A stretch of 64,000 bases of DNA from Geothrix rubra (GCF_030268065.1 NZ_BSDD01000007.1:1-64000), one strand, 5' to 3'; numbered from the stretch's first letter, positions 42,877 to 52,331 are shown. Notes: generated from the letters alone by a model not told the origin. Program-made: numbers and translations.

Positions 42877-45800
42877 TCACACCAGTTCGGCGGCTTCCTT
42901 CAGCTGGACGCTGACCAGCCGGGAGCAGCCCGCCTCCTCCATGGTCACGCCGTAGAGGGTGTCCGCGGCCACCATGGTGGGCTTCTGGTGCGTGATGACG
43001 ATGAACTGGGTGTCGGCCTTCATCTTCTGCACCAGGGCGGCGAACCGGCCGACGTTGGCCTCGTCCAGGGGGGCGTCCACCTCGTCCAGCACGCAGAAGG
43101 GGCTGGGCTTGAAGTGGAAGATGGCGAAGAGGAGGGAGATGGCCGTGAGGGCCTTCTCGCCGCCGCTGAGGAGGGTGAGGGCCTTGGCCGTCTTGCCGGG
43201 GGGCTGGGCGGTGATCTCGATGCCGCATTCCAGGAGGCTCTTCGGGTCCTCCAGGCTCAGGTGGGCGCTGCCCCCGCCGAAGGTCTCGCGGAAGACTTCC
43301 GAGAACCGGGCGTTCACGAAGTCGAAGGCCTCCCGGAACCGTTCCTCGCTGGTGGCGTTGATCTCCTGGATGGTGGACTCCAGGTTGCCGATGGCGGAGG
43401 TGACGTCCGCCCGCTGCTCGTTCATGAAGGCCAGGCGGGTCTCCGCCTCCTCCAGCTCCTGGATGGCCAGGGGGTTCACGCCGCCCAGCTCCAGCCGCTT
43501 CCCCTGCAGCTCGTTCAGCCGGGTCTGGTGGACGATCTCGCCCTCGGCCCAGGCCTCCCGCTCCGCCTCGCTGATGCCCGCCAGGAAGGTGGGGATGTCG
43601 GTGCCCAGGGCCAGCTCGACTTCCTTGGCCAGGGCCTCCTGGCTGCCCTGCACCTGGGCCCCGTGGAGCAGCACCTCCTGGTGCTGGGCCCGGGCGTTCT
43701 CCAGGGCCTCCTGCAGCTCGCGGGCGGACCGTTCGTGGACCCGCAGGGTCTCCGCGTCCAGCTCCAGCTTCGGCTGGGCCTCCCGGGCCTCGGCCTGGAC
43801 GGTCTCCCGCTGCGAGAGGAGGGACTGGCTCTCGCCTTCCAGCTCTTCCAGCCGGTGGCGGCAGCCCTCGGCCCGGGTGGCCAGCTCCTGCATCTCCCCT
43901 TCCTGCCGCTGGCGCTCGGCCTCCAGGTCGAAGCGACCCCGCTGGGCCAGCTGGAGGTGCCGCTCGTGGCCATCCCGTTCGGCCCAGGCCGCGTCCCTGG
44001 CGCGGGCGGCCTCCAGCCGGTGCTCCCGCACCTCGTCCAGCCGCTGCCGGGCCTCACGGACCCGCCCCTCGGCCTCCTGGATGGCGGCCTCCAGCGCGGC
44101 GTCCACCGCCTCCTCGGGATGCTCGTCCAGCTCCCGCAGCAGCCCCTGCAGGCGCTTGATCTCGCCCTCGATCTGGGTCCAGAGGGCATCCGCCCGCTCG
44201 CTGGCGGCGCGGATCTCCTGGAGCTGGGCCTCGGCCGAAGTCTTCTGGCCCCGCAGGCCCTCGGCCCGGGCCCGGGTGGTCCGCAGGTCGTCCTCGATCT
44301 CCTTCAGACGCTCCCGGGCCTCGCGGGCCTCATCACCGCCCTTCCCCCGGCGGGACTCCAGCTCCTCCAGGCGGTCCAGCAGGGCCTCCCGCGTGGCACG
44401 GGCCTCCTCCTGCTCGGCGCGGAGCTTCAGCGGCGAGGCCGCGGGCGCGGAGACGCCCAGCTGCACGGGGCCGAAGGGCAGGCGCACGAAGGCGGGCGAG
44501 ACGAAGGCGAGATCCGCATGGGCCTGGGCGAGGGCCGGCAGGTCGGCGTCCGCACAGCGGAAGGCCCGGTCGAGGAGACCGCCCAGGGGGCGCTCGGTCC
44601 CCGACCAGCGGAGGCGGTCGCGGAGGGGCTCGCATCCAACAGGAACCGCGGGCGCCTCCCCGGCGCCCTCCAGGGCGAGGAGGAGGTGGCCGGGGGCCTC
44701 GGCGGCCCGGCCCAGGAGGCCTGCATCCGCGGCCAGGGCCTCCAGCCAGGAGCCCAGGAGGCGCTCCACATCGCCCCGTACGGACTCGTCCACGGTGAGC
44801 TGCTCGACCAGCGGACGGGCCCGGAGCCCCTGCTGCCGGAGCCATTCCAGGCCCGACTGCATCCCCGCATCGCCGAAGCTGCGGGACAGCGAGTCGGAGA
44901 TCTGCCGCAGGCGGCGTTCCGCCGCGTCCAGCTCGGCCTCGGCCCGGTGGTGGTCCTGGGCCAGGATGCGCTGGGCTTCTTCCAGGGACTCGGCCCGGCG
45001 GCGCTGCACCTGGGCCGCCTCCTCGCCCTGCTCCAGCTGCTCGAGGATGCCCTCCAGGCTGCGCGACACCTGGGCCGCCTCCTCCTGGAGCCCCTCGAGG
45101 CGGGGCGCCCGGATGGACTCTTCGTGGTTCAGGGCATCCAGGCGGCCCTCCAGCTGGGCGATCTGGCTGTGGAAGGCCAGGCGCTGCTTCTGGCGGGCCT
45201 GGGCCTCCTGCTGGGATTCGGCCTTCCGCTGCCGGTGGGCGTGCAGTTCGGCCTCCTCGTGCCGCAGGCCTCCCTGGGCCAGGGCGGCGGCCTCCTCCAC
45301 CTTCGCCAGGTCCGCCTCCCGGTCGGCCAGGACAGCCGAGGCGGCCTGCAGCTGGGCCTCGAGGGCCTGGAAGGCATCGCCGGATTCCGCCAGCCGGGCC
45401 GCCAGGCCCTGCAGATGCTCCTCGAGCCGGGTCCGCTGCTCGAGGGCCTCCCGGCGGCGATCCTCCTGGAAGCCCCGCTCCTGGTCCGCCAGCTGCAGAC
45501 GCTGGTCGAGGGCCAGGAGCGCGCTGGCCCGGCGCGACTGGGCCTGCTGCTGCTCGTCCACTGACAGGCGCAGGGCCTCCACCTCGGAGGCCTTCTCCGA
45601 GACCTGGGCCGTGAGTTCCGCCACCCGGCGCTCGGCGGCGTCCAGCTGGTCGAGGATGCGCTGCTTGGCGGCCTCCAGCTCCACCGCCTTGCCGGCCAGC
45701 AGGACACGCTGGGCGGCCTTGATCTGGGCATCCAGCTCCTGGGCCTTCCGGGCCCGGGCGGCCTGGCGCCGCAGGGAGTCCATCTGCTTGTTCAGCTCGA

Positions 45801-46386
45801 AGAGGATGTCGTCGAGGCGCTGCAGGTTGCCCTTCGTCTCCTCCAGCCGCTTCTCGGCGTCGGCGCGGCGGAGCTTGTAGCGGGTGATGCCGGCGGCCTC
45901 CTCCAGCAGGAGGCGCCGGTCCTTGGGCTTGCTGCTGAGGATGAGGTCGATCTGCCCCTGCTGGATGAAGCTGTAGGCCCGGGTGCCCATGCCCGTGTCC
46001 AGCAGCAGGTCCTGCACGTCCTTCAGCCGGGCCTCCCGGCCATTGATGCGGTATTCGCTGCCGGAGTCGCGGTAGAGGCGCCGGGCGATGGTCACCTCGC
46101 GGGTGGCCCCGGGCAGGGCCGGGTCGGGCATCTCCAGGACCAGCTTCACCTCCGCGAGGCCCATGGACCGCCGGGTGGCGGTGCCCGCGAAGATGACATC
46201 GGCCATCTCGGAACCTCGGAGCATGGAGGGGCGCTGCTCCCCCAGGACCCAGGCCAGGCTGTCCGAGATGTTGGACTTCCCGCAGCCGTTGGGCCCCACC
46301 ACCGCCGTCATGCCGCCCGGGAAGCTCAGCTTCTGGGCCTCGGCGAAGGATTTGAATCCGTGGAGTTCGAGGGAGATCAGGCGCAC
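42877..46386 (-). CDS. smc: Chromosome segregation protein SMC
   Basis: The ATPase that with ScpAB compacts and segregates the chromosome. The 1169 residues begin with RLISLELHGFKSFAEAQKL and Walker A GPNGCGKSN (near residue 35). Two long coiled coils (about 165-500 and 680-1020) flank a hinge (about 510-660). The C-terminal head has the signature LLSGGEKALTAISLLFAIF and Walker B PFCVLDEVDAPLDEANVGR. The GTG at 46386 is chosen because SMC proteins start just before this first strand; an ATG about 16 codons upstream lacks support. scpA and scpB are not in the window. Confidence 0.95.
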   Translation of the reverse strand: MRLISLELHGFKSFAEAQKLSFPGGMTAVVGPNGCGKSNISDSLAWVLGEQRPSMLRGSEMADVIFAGTATRRSMGLAEVKLVLEMPDPALPGATREVTIARRLYRDSGSEYRINGREARLKDVQDLLLDTGMGTRAYSFIQQGQIDLILSSKPKDRRLLLEEAAGITRYKLRRADAEKRLEETKGNLQRLDDILFELNKQMDSLRRQAARARKAQELDAQIKAAQRVLLAGKAVELEAAKQRILDQLDAAERRVAELTAQVSEKASEVEALRLSVDEQQQAQSRRASALLALDQRLQLADQERGFQEDRRREALEQRTRLEEHLQGLAARLAESGDAFQALEAQLQAASAVLADREADLAKVEEAAALAQGGLRHEEAELHAHRQRKAESQQEAQARQKQRLAFHSQIAQLEGRLDALNHEESIRAPRLEGLQEEAAQVSRSLEGILEQLEQGEEAAQVQRRRAESLEEAQRILAQDHHRAEAELDAAERRLRQISDSLSRSFGDAGMQSGLEWLRQQGLRARPLVEQLTVDESVRGDVERLLGSWLEALAADAGLLGRAAEAPGHLLLALEGAGEAPAVPVGCEPLRDRLRWSGTERPLGGLLDRAFRCADADLPALAQAHADLAFVSPAFVRLPFGPVQLGVSAPAASPLKLRAEQEEARATREALLDRLEELESRRGKGGDEAREARERLKEIEDDLRTTRARAEGLRGQKTSAEAQLQEIRAASERADALWTQIEGEIKRLQGLLRELDEHPEEAVDAALEAAIQEAEGRVREARQRLDEVREHRLEAARARDAAWAERDGHERHLQLAQRGRFDLEAERQRQEGEMQELATRAEGCRHRLEELEGESQSLLSQRETVQAEAREAQPKLELDAETLRVHERSARELQEALENARAQHQEVLLHGAQVQGSQEALAKEVELALGTDIPTFLAGISEAEREAWAEGEIVHQTRLNELQGKRLELGGVNPLAIQELEEAETRLAFMNEQRADVTSAIGNLESTIQEINATSEERFREAFDFVNARFSEVFRETFGGGSAHLSLEDPKSLLECGIEITAQPPGKTAKALTLLSGGEKALTAISLLFAIFHFKPSPFCVLDEVDAPLDEANVGRFAALVQKMKADTQFIVITHQKPTMVAADTLYGVTMEEAGCSRLVSVQLKEAAELV

Positions 46387-46600
46387 GCGGTCAGCGCTCC
46401 AGGGGAAAACGGCGGGAACATCTCCCCCCATCATTCCACACCAACCGTGACGCCCGTCCCCTTGGGAATCGGACCGAAGCCCGGTAGACTCGTCACTTCC
46501 CCTGGCCTGGAGTTCGCGTGCATCCCTTTTCCAAGACGAGGCCCCGACCGGCCATGGCCCTGAACCGGTCCGCGGGGTGCCCCGGACGGGGGAGCGACCG

Positions 46601-47332
46601 GTGAGGCTGCCCTTCCTCCAGACCCAGGACCCCTCCCTCCTCTGGGTGGAGGGACACCGCATCCAGGCGGGCGCCCACCAGCGCCCCCTCTCCGGCCTGC
46701 CCACGGAGGACCAGCTCGCCCAGGCCCTGGCCGCCCTGCCCGCCGGACCCACCCGCTGGGTGGTGGACGATCTCTGGGTCCCCTCGGTGCTCCTCCGGGA
46801 CCTTCCGGAGCTGCCCCGGGGCGCGGAGGCCCAGGAGGCCTTCTTCCGATGGCGCTTCGGGCAGACCCTGGCCCTGGAGGAGCCCCACGCGGTCCAGTCG
46901 ATCCTCGTCGAGTCTGGCACCTGGCTGGCCGCGGGCATCCGGGAGGACCTCCGGGAGACCTGGATCCAGCTCAGCCTGCGCCTGGACCGCGGCATGCGGG
47001 CCCTGACCCCCCGCTGGCTGCACCTCTACAACCAGCTGGCCCCGGGATTCGACCTGCCCGGGATGCTGCTCTCGCTGAGCCCTGCCGGCGGAGACCGCTA
47101 CGCCGGCACCCTCGTCGCCTGGGGGCGCACCCTCTGCCTGGTCCGGCAGTGGTCGGAACCCCTCTCCCCCGATGGCTGGAACGAGGAGCGGATCGCGCCC
47201 AGCGCCGCCTTCCTCCAGCGGGAGGCCCGCACACCCCAGCAGATGCTGGTGTGGGGCGCGCGGACCTGGCCCGAGGGCACGGTGCCCGTGCGCTGCCTGG
47301 ATGACCGGGCCCCCGCCGGGGAGGTGCGCTGA
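46601..47332 (+). CDS. PilM/GspL-like cytoplasmic assembly protein (divergent)
   Basis: A 243-residue protein heading the pilus/secretion operon. It lies where pilM normally sits but is shorter than the usual 340-360 residues and lacks clear actin-like ATP-binding motifs. Visible blocks are WVVDDLWVPSVLLRDLP, EAFFRWRFGQTLAL and GGDRYAGTLVAWGRTLCLV, which fit a degenerate PilM or the cytoplasmic part of GspL. GGGGAG sits about seven bases before the GTG at 46601; an upstream GTG at 46577 is an alternative. Its stop overlaps the pilN start by one base. The identification rests mainly on operon position. Confidence 0.6.
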   Translation: MRLPFLQTQDPSLLWVEGHRIQAGAHQRPLSGLPTEDQLAQALAALPAGPTRWVVDDLWVPSVLLRDLPELPRGAEAQEAFFRWRFGQTLALEEPHAVQSILVESGTWLAAGIREDLRETWIQLSLRLDRGMRALTPRWLHLYNQLAPGFDLPGMLLSLSPAGGDRYAGTLVAWGRTLCLVRQWSEPLSPDGWNEERIAPSAAFLQREARTPQQMLVWGARTWPEGTVPVRCLDDRAPAGEVR

Positions 47333-48165
47333 TGGCCGTTCCCGTCCTCGGCCTCAACCTCGCGCCCCACCCGAGCCTCTGGCGCCAGCAGCACAAGACC
47401 CTGGGCTGGACCGCCCTGGCGGCCGGTTCCCTCTTCCTCATGGGCGCCCTTGGCTTCTCCTGGCGGGCCTACTACCAGGCCCGGCGGGCCGGCCGGGACG
47501 CCGTGAGCCTCACCGAGGAGGCCCGGCGGGTCGCCCGGCGGGAGCAGGAGATCCAGGGCACCCTCCAGGACATCGATGCCACCAAGGAGCAGGCCCGCTG
47601 GAAGCTGGCGGAACGGATCCTCCAGGAGCGCAGCCTCCCATGGTCCCGGCTCACCACGGAGCTGGAGCGCTGCATGGTGCCGGACATGCGCCTGCGGACC
47701 GTGCAGCGGGTGCGGGGCGCAGAGCAGCAGGTGGTGATGAAGCTCAAAGGCGAGGCCCGCACCGCCGCCGCCGAGAGCGACTTCATCGGCGCCCTGCGGA
47801 AGGCCCCCGTGTTCGACCAGGTGATCCTGGAGCGCGAGGCCGAGCGGCCGGGCGGCGGCTGGGACTTCGAGCTGACCCTCCCGGTGGTGGCCATCCCGCC
47901 CCCCTTCCAGCAGTCGGCCCCCACCCCCGTGAGGAAGGGCGCCGCGACGGCCCCGTCCTCGCCGGCGCCCGCCCCGGCAGCCCCCGCGCCGCGCCCGCTT
48001 CCGGTCGTCCCGCCCCAGGGCCCCGCCGCAGTCGGGAGACCCGGCCCGGCCCCGGTCCTCCAGGCCCCGACCCCCGAGACCATCCAGACCCGCCCCGTGC
48101 CCATGCCCCGCCGGCGGGTGGGCCGACCGCGGCAGAACCCGCGCGACGACCGGAGCCCCGAATGA
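47332..48165 (+). CDS. pilN: PilN-like inner-membrane assembly protein
   Basis: A 277-residue protein with a short cytoplasmic N-terminus containing LGLNLAPHPS, which matches the PilN motif that binds PilM. A single membrane helix (about residues 28-46, TALAAGSLFLMGALGFSW) and a coiled coil (about 55-95) follow, then a ferredoxin-like periplasmic domain (LERCMVPDMRLRTVQRV). The C-terminal 80 residues are a Pro/Ala-rich tail ending in RRRVGRPRQ, unusual for PilN. It overlaps its neighbours on both sides, consistent with the fixed PilMNOP stoichiometry of the alignment complex. Confidence 0.8.
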   Translation: MAVPVLGLNLAPHPSLWRQQHKTLGWTALAAGSLFLMGALGFSWRAYYQARRAGRDAVSLTEEARRVARREQEIQGTLQDIDATKEQARWKLAERILQERSLPWSRLTTELERCMVPDMRLRTVQRVRGAEQQVVMKLKGEARTAAAESDFIGALRKAPVFDQVILEREAERPGGGWDFELTLPVVAIPPPFQQSAPTPVRKGAATAPSSPAPAPAAPAPRPLPVVPPQGPAAVGRPGPAPVLQAPTPETIQTRPVPMPRRRVGRPRQNPRDDRSPE

Positions 48166-48740
48166 GCGCTTCCCTCCGCGCCAGCCGCATCCGTCTCGCC
48201 GCCGGTGGCCTCGGACTGGCCCTGGGCCTTGCCGTCACCGTGTTCGTGCTGCCCGACGCCTCCCAGCAGCTCACCCAGAAGCGCCGCGCCAAGCAGGAAG
48301 CGGAACAGGCCCGCAACAAGCAGGCCCAGCAGCTCGCGGACCTCCAGCAGCTCTCCGAGCGCATCCGCCGCGGGCGGGAGACCCTCGCCAGCCTGGAGGC
48401 CCACCTTCCGAAGGGGTCCACGGGCGAGCTCCAGTGGGACCTCAGCAAGACCCTGCACAAGCTGGCCGACAAGAACGGGTTGCGTCTCCAGACCGTGAAG
48501 TACGGTCAGGCCAGCCGGGAGGGGACGAAGGGATCGGGCCTCGAATCCATCGAGGTGGAATTCGTCGCCGTAGGCCTCTACGCCAACCACAAGGCCTTCA
48601 TGCTGGATCTGGAGGGCTCGGGCCTTCCCTTCGCCGTGCGCGACGGCCGCCTGGAGGAGAGCCCCGAGGGAGCCCGCCTGGACATCGTCCTCCGGGCCTT
48701 CCGCAAGGCCGGCACCCAGGAGCGGGAGGACGAGTCATGA
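48162..48740 (+). CDS. pilO: PilO-like inner-membrane assembly protein
   Basis: A 192-residue single-pass protein. The membrane helix spans about residues 12-30 (AAGGLGLALGLAVTVFVLP), then a long coiled coil (about 33-85, QKRRAKQEAEQARNKQAQQL). A ferredoxin-like C-terminal domain follows, containing LHKLADKNGLRLQTVKYG, IEVEFVAVGLYANHKAFMLD and GLPFAVRDGRLEES. The architecture matches PilO/GspM, which dimerises with PilN in the periplasm. It overlaps both pilN and pilP by four bases. Confidence 0.82.
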   Translation: MSASLRASRIRLAAGGLGLALGLAVTVFVLPDASQQLTQKRRAKQEAEQARNKQAQQLADLQQLSERIRRGRETLASLEAHLPKGSTGELQWDLSKTLHKLADKNGLRLQTVKYGQASREGTKGSGLESIEVEFVAVGLYANHKAFMLDLEGSGLPFAVRDGRLEESPEGARLDIVLRAFRKAGTQEREDES

Positions 48741-49375
48741 GCCCGGCGACCCGCCCCTTCGACGCCAAGGCGATGCTGCAGGAGCTCCGCGGCAACCGGA
48801 AGACCCAGGCGGCCCTCGCGGCCTTCGTCCTCGTCATGGCCTACATCCTGTGGCCCGAGGCCCCACGGGCCCGCCGCAGCGGACCGGATCGCGGCGCCGG
48901 CAGCATGGACCCCCGCCAGCTGCAGGGCCTGCGCAAGCTCCCGGACCTCGCCAGCCTGGACAAGGCGGGCGAGCTGCCCCGCGATGCGAAGGTCCAGCGG
49001 GACCTCTTCCTCTTCGAGGCCCCGCCCCCGCCGCCGGCCGCCAAGGTGAAGGCGCCCCCGCCGCCCCCGCCGCCCACCCCGGAACAGCTGGCCGCCCAGA
49101 AACTGGCCCAGGAGAAGGCCGCCGAGTACGCAGGACGTCCCCAGAACCTCCGCTACCTGGGCTTCTTCAAGGGCAGCCCCGCCGGCCTCGTCGGCGCCTT
49201 CATGAAGGGCGAGGAGCCCGTGACCCTGGTCCAGGGGACGGTGCTCAGCGACCGCTGGAAGCTGGTCTCCGTGCTCGACACCAAGGCCGAATTCCAGAAC
49301 ACCAAGTACCCGGACCTGCGGATGGTGCTCGAGGCGCGCGAAGCCTCCGGCGGCCCCGTCACCAACCAGTTCTGA
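48737..49375 (+). CDS. pilP: PilP/GspC-like secretin-linking protein
   Basis: A 212-residue protein with an N-terminal membrane helix (about residues 25-40, AALAAFVLVMAYILWP) instead of the lipoprotein signal of classical PilP, closer to GspC. A proline-rich linker with PPPPPAAKVKAPPPPPPP (about 98-118) precedes a C-terminal HR-type beta domain (LRYLGFFKGSPAGLVGAFMK, EPVTLVQGTVLSDRWKLVSV). That domain normally docks on the N0 domain of the secretin, whose gene follows 17 bases downstream. The role is to couple the inner-membrane platform to the outer-membrane channel. Confidence 0.78.
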   Translation: MSPATRPFDAKAMLQELRGNRKTQAALAAFVLVMAYILWPEAPRARRSGPDRGAGSMDPRQLQGLRKLPDLASLDKAGELPRDAKVQRDLFLFEAPPPPPAAKVKAPPPPPPPTPEQLAAQKLAQEKAAEYAGRPQNLRYLGFFKGSPAGLVGAFMKGEEPVTLVQGTVLSDRWKLVSVLDTKAEFQNTKYPDLRMVLEAREASGGPVTNQF

Positions 49376-49392
49376 TCCGAAGGATGATTCCG

Positions 49393-51687
49393 ATGCAGAC
49401 CCCCTCCTTCGCCTTCGCCCGCCGCCTCCTCCTGGTGACCGCCGCCCTGGCCCTCGGCCTGGGCTGCGCCCTGCACAAGGCCAACCAGGCCTACGACGAG
49501 GGCCGCTACGACGATGCCGTCGTGGCCTACCGCCACGTGCTCCAGTCCGATCCCTCCAACGTCAAGGCGCGCATCGGCATCCGCCGGGCCTCCCAGCAGG
49601 CCGCGGAGGGCCACCTCGCCCTCGCCCGCGAGGCCGAACACCGGGGCATGGACGGCAACGTGGAATCCGAAGTGCGCAAGGCCCTGGTGCTGGATCCCGA
49701 CAACCAGATCGCCCAGGACTGGCTCATCCGCATCCGCGAAAAGGCGGCGAAGGCCAAGGAGGAGGCGGACGCCACCGACAACATCGAGCTCATGAAGGCG
49801 AAGGCGGATGCCGAGAACCCACTGCAGCTGAACCCGCGCAGCCTCGATGGCATCGACCTGAACTTCAGCCGGCGAACCAGCCTGCGCGAGATCTTCGGGA
49901 CCCTGAGCCGCGCCACGGGCGTGAACATCATCCTCCACAGCTCCTTCCAGGATGCGAGCGTGTCCATCGACCTTCGGGGGCTGCCCTTCCAGAAGGTGCT
50001 CGACACCCTGATGCTGCAGAACGACCTGTTCTACAAGGTGATCGACAAGAACACCATCATGGTCTTCAAGTCCACGCCCCAGAACCGGGAGCAGTACGAG
50101 AACCAGATCCTGAAGACCTACTACCTGTCGAACGCCGAGCCCGATCCCATCCGCTCCATCCTCACCACCCTCAATCCGCAGCTCCGGGTGTTCACCGACA
50201 AGCGCATCAACGCGATCATCGTGAAGGCCAAGCCCACCGAGCTGTCCATCGTGGACCAGGTGATCCGCACCCTCGACAAGCCCAAGGCCGAGGTCATGGT
50301 CTACCTGGAGCTGATGGAGGTGACCGAGAACAGCCTGGAGCAGGTGGGCCTGCTGCCGGTCATCAACGCCACCGACACCACGGGGGTCTACCGCATCGGC
50401 GCCACCACCGTGAACAACACCACGGGCATGAACACCAACTCCGGCCTGACGAACATCAAGCGGGCCGACATCCGCGTGCTGTTCCCCAACCTCGCCCTCG
50501 ATGCCCTGAAGAGCAACGGCGACGCCCGCCTGGTGGCCAGCCCCAACATCCGCGTCCTCTCCGGCGAGTCGGGCGAGATCAACATCGGCGAGAAGATCTC
50601 CACCACCCAGAGCCAGCTCTCCCTGCCCACCACCGGCACCACCGGCACCACGGCCAGCGCCTCGTCCCTGCTCGGCGGCGTGGGCCAGACCTCCTTCTCC
50701 TACGAGGACGTGGGCGTGAAGATCAAGGTCGAGCCCCGCGTCAACAACGACGGCGACATCACGCTGAAGATCGACACCAAGGTCACGACCCTGAAGTCGG
50801 GCTCCACCCCGGGCCGGCCCGACCTGGGCAGCCGCGAGATCAAGACCTCGGCCCGGCTGCGGGACGGCGAGACCGCCATCTTCGGCGGCCTCCTGAAGGA
50901 CGAGGAGCAGAAGAGCCTCCAGGGCATCTGGGGCCTGACGGACGTGCCCATCCTGGGCCGCCTCCTGGGGAACTCCCGGAAGAACAAGGCCAAGACCGAC
51001 GTCATCCTCACCATCCGCACGGTGCTGGTCCGCAAGCCGGTGATGACCGAGCAGGACATGGCCCCCTTCAATCCCGATGACGCCACCTCCCGCAGCGGCC
51101 CCTTCGCCCCGAAGGCCAAGGCCGCCGTCCTGGGCAACGGCGCCCCCAAGCCCGCCACCCAGCCGCAGGCCCCCGGCCAGCCCGCCCCCCAGCCGCAGGT
51201 CTCCGCCCAGCCCCCCGCGCCGACCACCCCGCCGGACGCCATCCAGGACAAGAAGGCCCCCGCCCCCGGCGAGGACCTGCGCCCGCCCACGGCCTCGGAC
51301 CTGGTGTTCTTCATGTCCCCGGTGGCCGCCGAGATCCACCCCAAGGAGCACGTCCAGATCTCGCTGACCGTGAGCGGAGGCAAGGGCCTGGCCTCGGGCT
51401 CCCTCGACCTCCGCATCCCGCCGGGCCTCCGCCTCGTCTCGGTCACCCCCGGCGAGTTCATCACCAACGAGGGCGGCACCTTCGAGCAGAACCCGGGGAA
51501 GGACGGCGCCCTGCGGATCGTGTTCAAGCGCAACCCCGCCGGCATCGACAGCGGCCTCTTCGCGACCCTCGAGCTGGAGGGCCTCACGGCCGGCAACGCA
51601 CCCGTGCTCATCCAGGGTGGCCAGTTCATGGCCGGGAACAATCCGATCACGGGCCGCTGGTCCAACGCCCTGGTGACCGTGCAGTGA
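49393..51687 (+). CDS. Secretin (PilQ/GspD) with N-terminal TPR and C-terminal cohesin-like domain
   Basis: A 764-residue outer-membrane channel subunit. The signal sequence ends at Cys25 in LGLGCALHK, a weak lipobox. Residues 28-115 are TPR-like (NQAYDEGRYDDAVVAYRHVL). A secretin N-domain series follows (LREIFGTLSRATGVNIILHS, VFTDKRINAIIVKAKPTELS), then the secretin core (RLVASPNIRVLSGESGEINI, FSYEDVGVKIKVEPRVNNDG, GGLLKDEEQKSLQGIWGLTD). After a Pro/Gln-rich linker the last 125 residues resemble a cohesin-type beta-sandwich (EIHPKEHVQISLTVSGGKGL, DSGLFATLELEGLTAG). The ATG at 49393 is chosen for its spacing to GAAGG. The terminal domain may hold a surface partner. Confidence 0.9.
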   Translation: MQTPSFAFARRLLLVTAALALGLGCALHKANQAYDEGRYDDAVVAYRHVLQSDPSNVKARIGIRRASQQAAEGHLALAREAEHRGMDGNVESEVRKALVLDPDNQIAQDWLIRIREKAAKAKEEADATDNIELMKAKADAENPLQLNPRSLDGIDLNFSRRTSLREIFGTLSRATGVNIILHSSFQDASVSIDLRGLPFQKVLDTLMLQNDLFYKVIDKNTIMVFKSTPQNREQYENQILKTYYLSNAEPDPIRSILTTLNPQLRVFTDKRINAIIVKAKPTELSIVDQVIRTLDKPKAEVMVYLELMEVTENSLEQVGLLPVINATDTTGVYRIGATTVNNTTGMNTNSGLTNIKRADIRVLFPNLALDALKSNGDARLVASPNIRVLSGESGEINIGEKISTTQSQLSLPTTGTTGTTASASSLLGGVGQTSFSYEDVGVKIKVEPRVNNDGDITLKIDTKVTTLKSGSTPGRPDLGSREIKTSARLRDGETAIFGGLLKDEEQKSLQGIWGLTDVPILGRLLGNSRKNKAKTDVILTIRTVLVRKPVMTEQDMAPFNPDDATSRSGPFAPKAKAAVLGNGAPKPATQPQAPGQPAPQPQVSAQPPAPTTPPDAIQDKKAPAPGEDLRPPTASDLVFFMSPVAAEIHPKEHVQISLTVSGGKGLASGSLDLRIPPGLRLVSVTPGEFITNEGGTFEQNPGKDGALRIVFKRNPAGIDSGLFATLELEGLTAGNAPVLIQGGQFMAGNNPITGRWSNALVTVQ

Positions 51688-52151
51688 TGCGCCGGAGGAA
51701 CGGGTTCACCCTCCTCGAGCTGGTCGTCACGGCCACGGTCCTCCTCATCCTTGCTTCCGTCACCGTCCCCCTGGTGAAGAACGGCCTGAAGCGCCAGAAG
51801 GAGATCGAGCTCCGGCGCGATCTGCGGGAGATGCGCACGGCCATCGACGCCTACAAGCGGGACGCGGAGCAGCAGAAGATCAAGGCCCCCGCCCCGGAGG
51901 CGAACTTCTACCCCGAAAGCCTGGAGATGCTGGTGGAGGGCGTGCCCGCCGCCGGGACCGGCACCTCCACCCGCAAGATCCGCTACCTGCGGCGGATCCC
52001 CGTGGATCCCTTCACCGGGAAGCCGGAGTGGGGCCTCCGGAACTCCAACGACGACGCCAACAGCACGAGCTGGGGCGGGGGCCATGTCTATGACGTGTAC
52101 AGCCTCGCCCCCGGCACCGGCATGAACGGCATCCCCTACCACGAGTGGTGA
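51687..52151 (+). CDS. GspG-like major pseudopilin/type IV pilin
   Basis: A 154-residue class III prepilin. The leader MRRRNG is followed by the cleavage/methylation site G6-F7 and the hydrophobic N-helix FTLLELVVTATVLLILASVT with the conserved Glu at mature position 5. The C-terminal domain has LREMRTAIDAYKRDAEQQ and a GspG-like YLRRIPVDPFTGKPEWGLR loop, and ends in DVYSLAPGTGMNG, where GspG has calcium-binding residues. Its ATG overlaps the secretin stop by one base. It is a likely substrate of the upstream assembly proteins; the prepilin peptidase and ATPase genes are elsewhere. Confidence 0.9.
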   Translation: MRRRNGFTLLELVVTATVLLILASVTVPLVKNGLKRQKEIELRRDLREMRTAIDAYKRDAEQQKIKAPAPEANFYPESLEMLVEGVPAAGTGTSTRKIRYLRRIPVDPFTGKPEWGLRNSNDDANSTSWGGGHVYDVYSLAPGTGMNGIPYHEW

Positions 52152-52160
52152 ATTCGCCGA

Positions 52161-52189
52161 TTGCATGTCCCCCCGGACCGCGCTAGGAT
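52161..52189 (+). promoter_or_regulatory. Candidate promoter of tRNA-Leu
   Basis: TTGCAT (52161-52166) and TAGGAT (52184-52189) are exactly 17 bases apart, giving a start about 40 bases before the mature tRNA 5' end. Matches are four of six in each box. Confidence 0.5.
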
Positions 52190-52237
52190 TGGGGTTCGGC
52201 ATGGCCGGAACCCGCGGGAACCGGACAGCTCTTTCAA

Positions 52238-52323
52238 GCGGATATGGCGGAATTGGTAGACGCGCTAGTTTCAGGTACTAGTGTTCACAAGACGTGGGGG
52301 TTCGAGTCCCTCTATCCGCACCA
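52238..52323 (+). tRNA. tRNA-Leu (anticodon CAG)
   Basis: An 86-nt class II tRNA. GCGGATA pairs with TATCCGC, the anticodon stem CTAGT/ACTAG encloses loop TTCAGGT giving anticodon CAG (codon CTG, the likely dominant Leu codon here). A long variable arm (GTTCACAAGAC region) is followed by the T-arm GGGGG TTCGAGT CCCTC, and CCA is encoded. Confidence 0.95.
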
Positions 52324-52331
52324 TTCGACAT

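Noticed and set aside
42959-45880. Plus-strand Ser/Arg-rich frame opposite smc
   Set aside because: It is a mirror of the SMC coiled-coil codons; SMC is unambiguous on the other strand.
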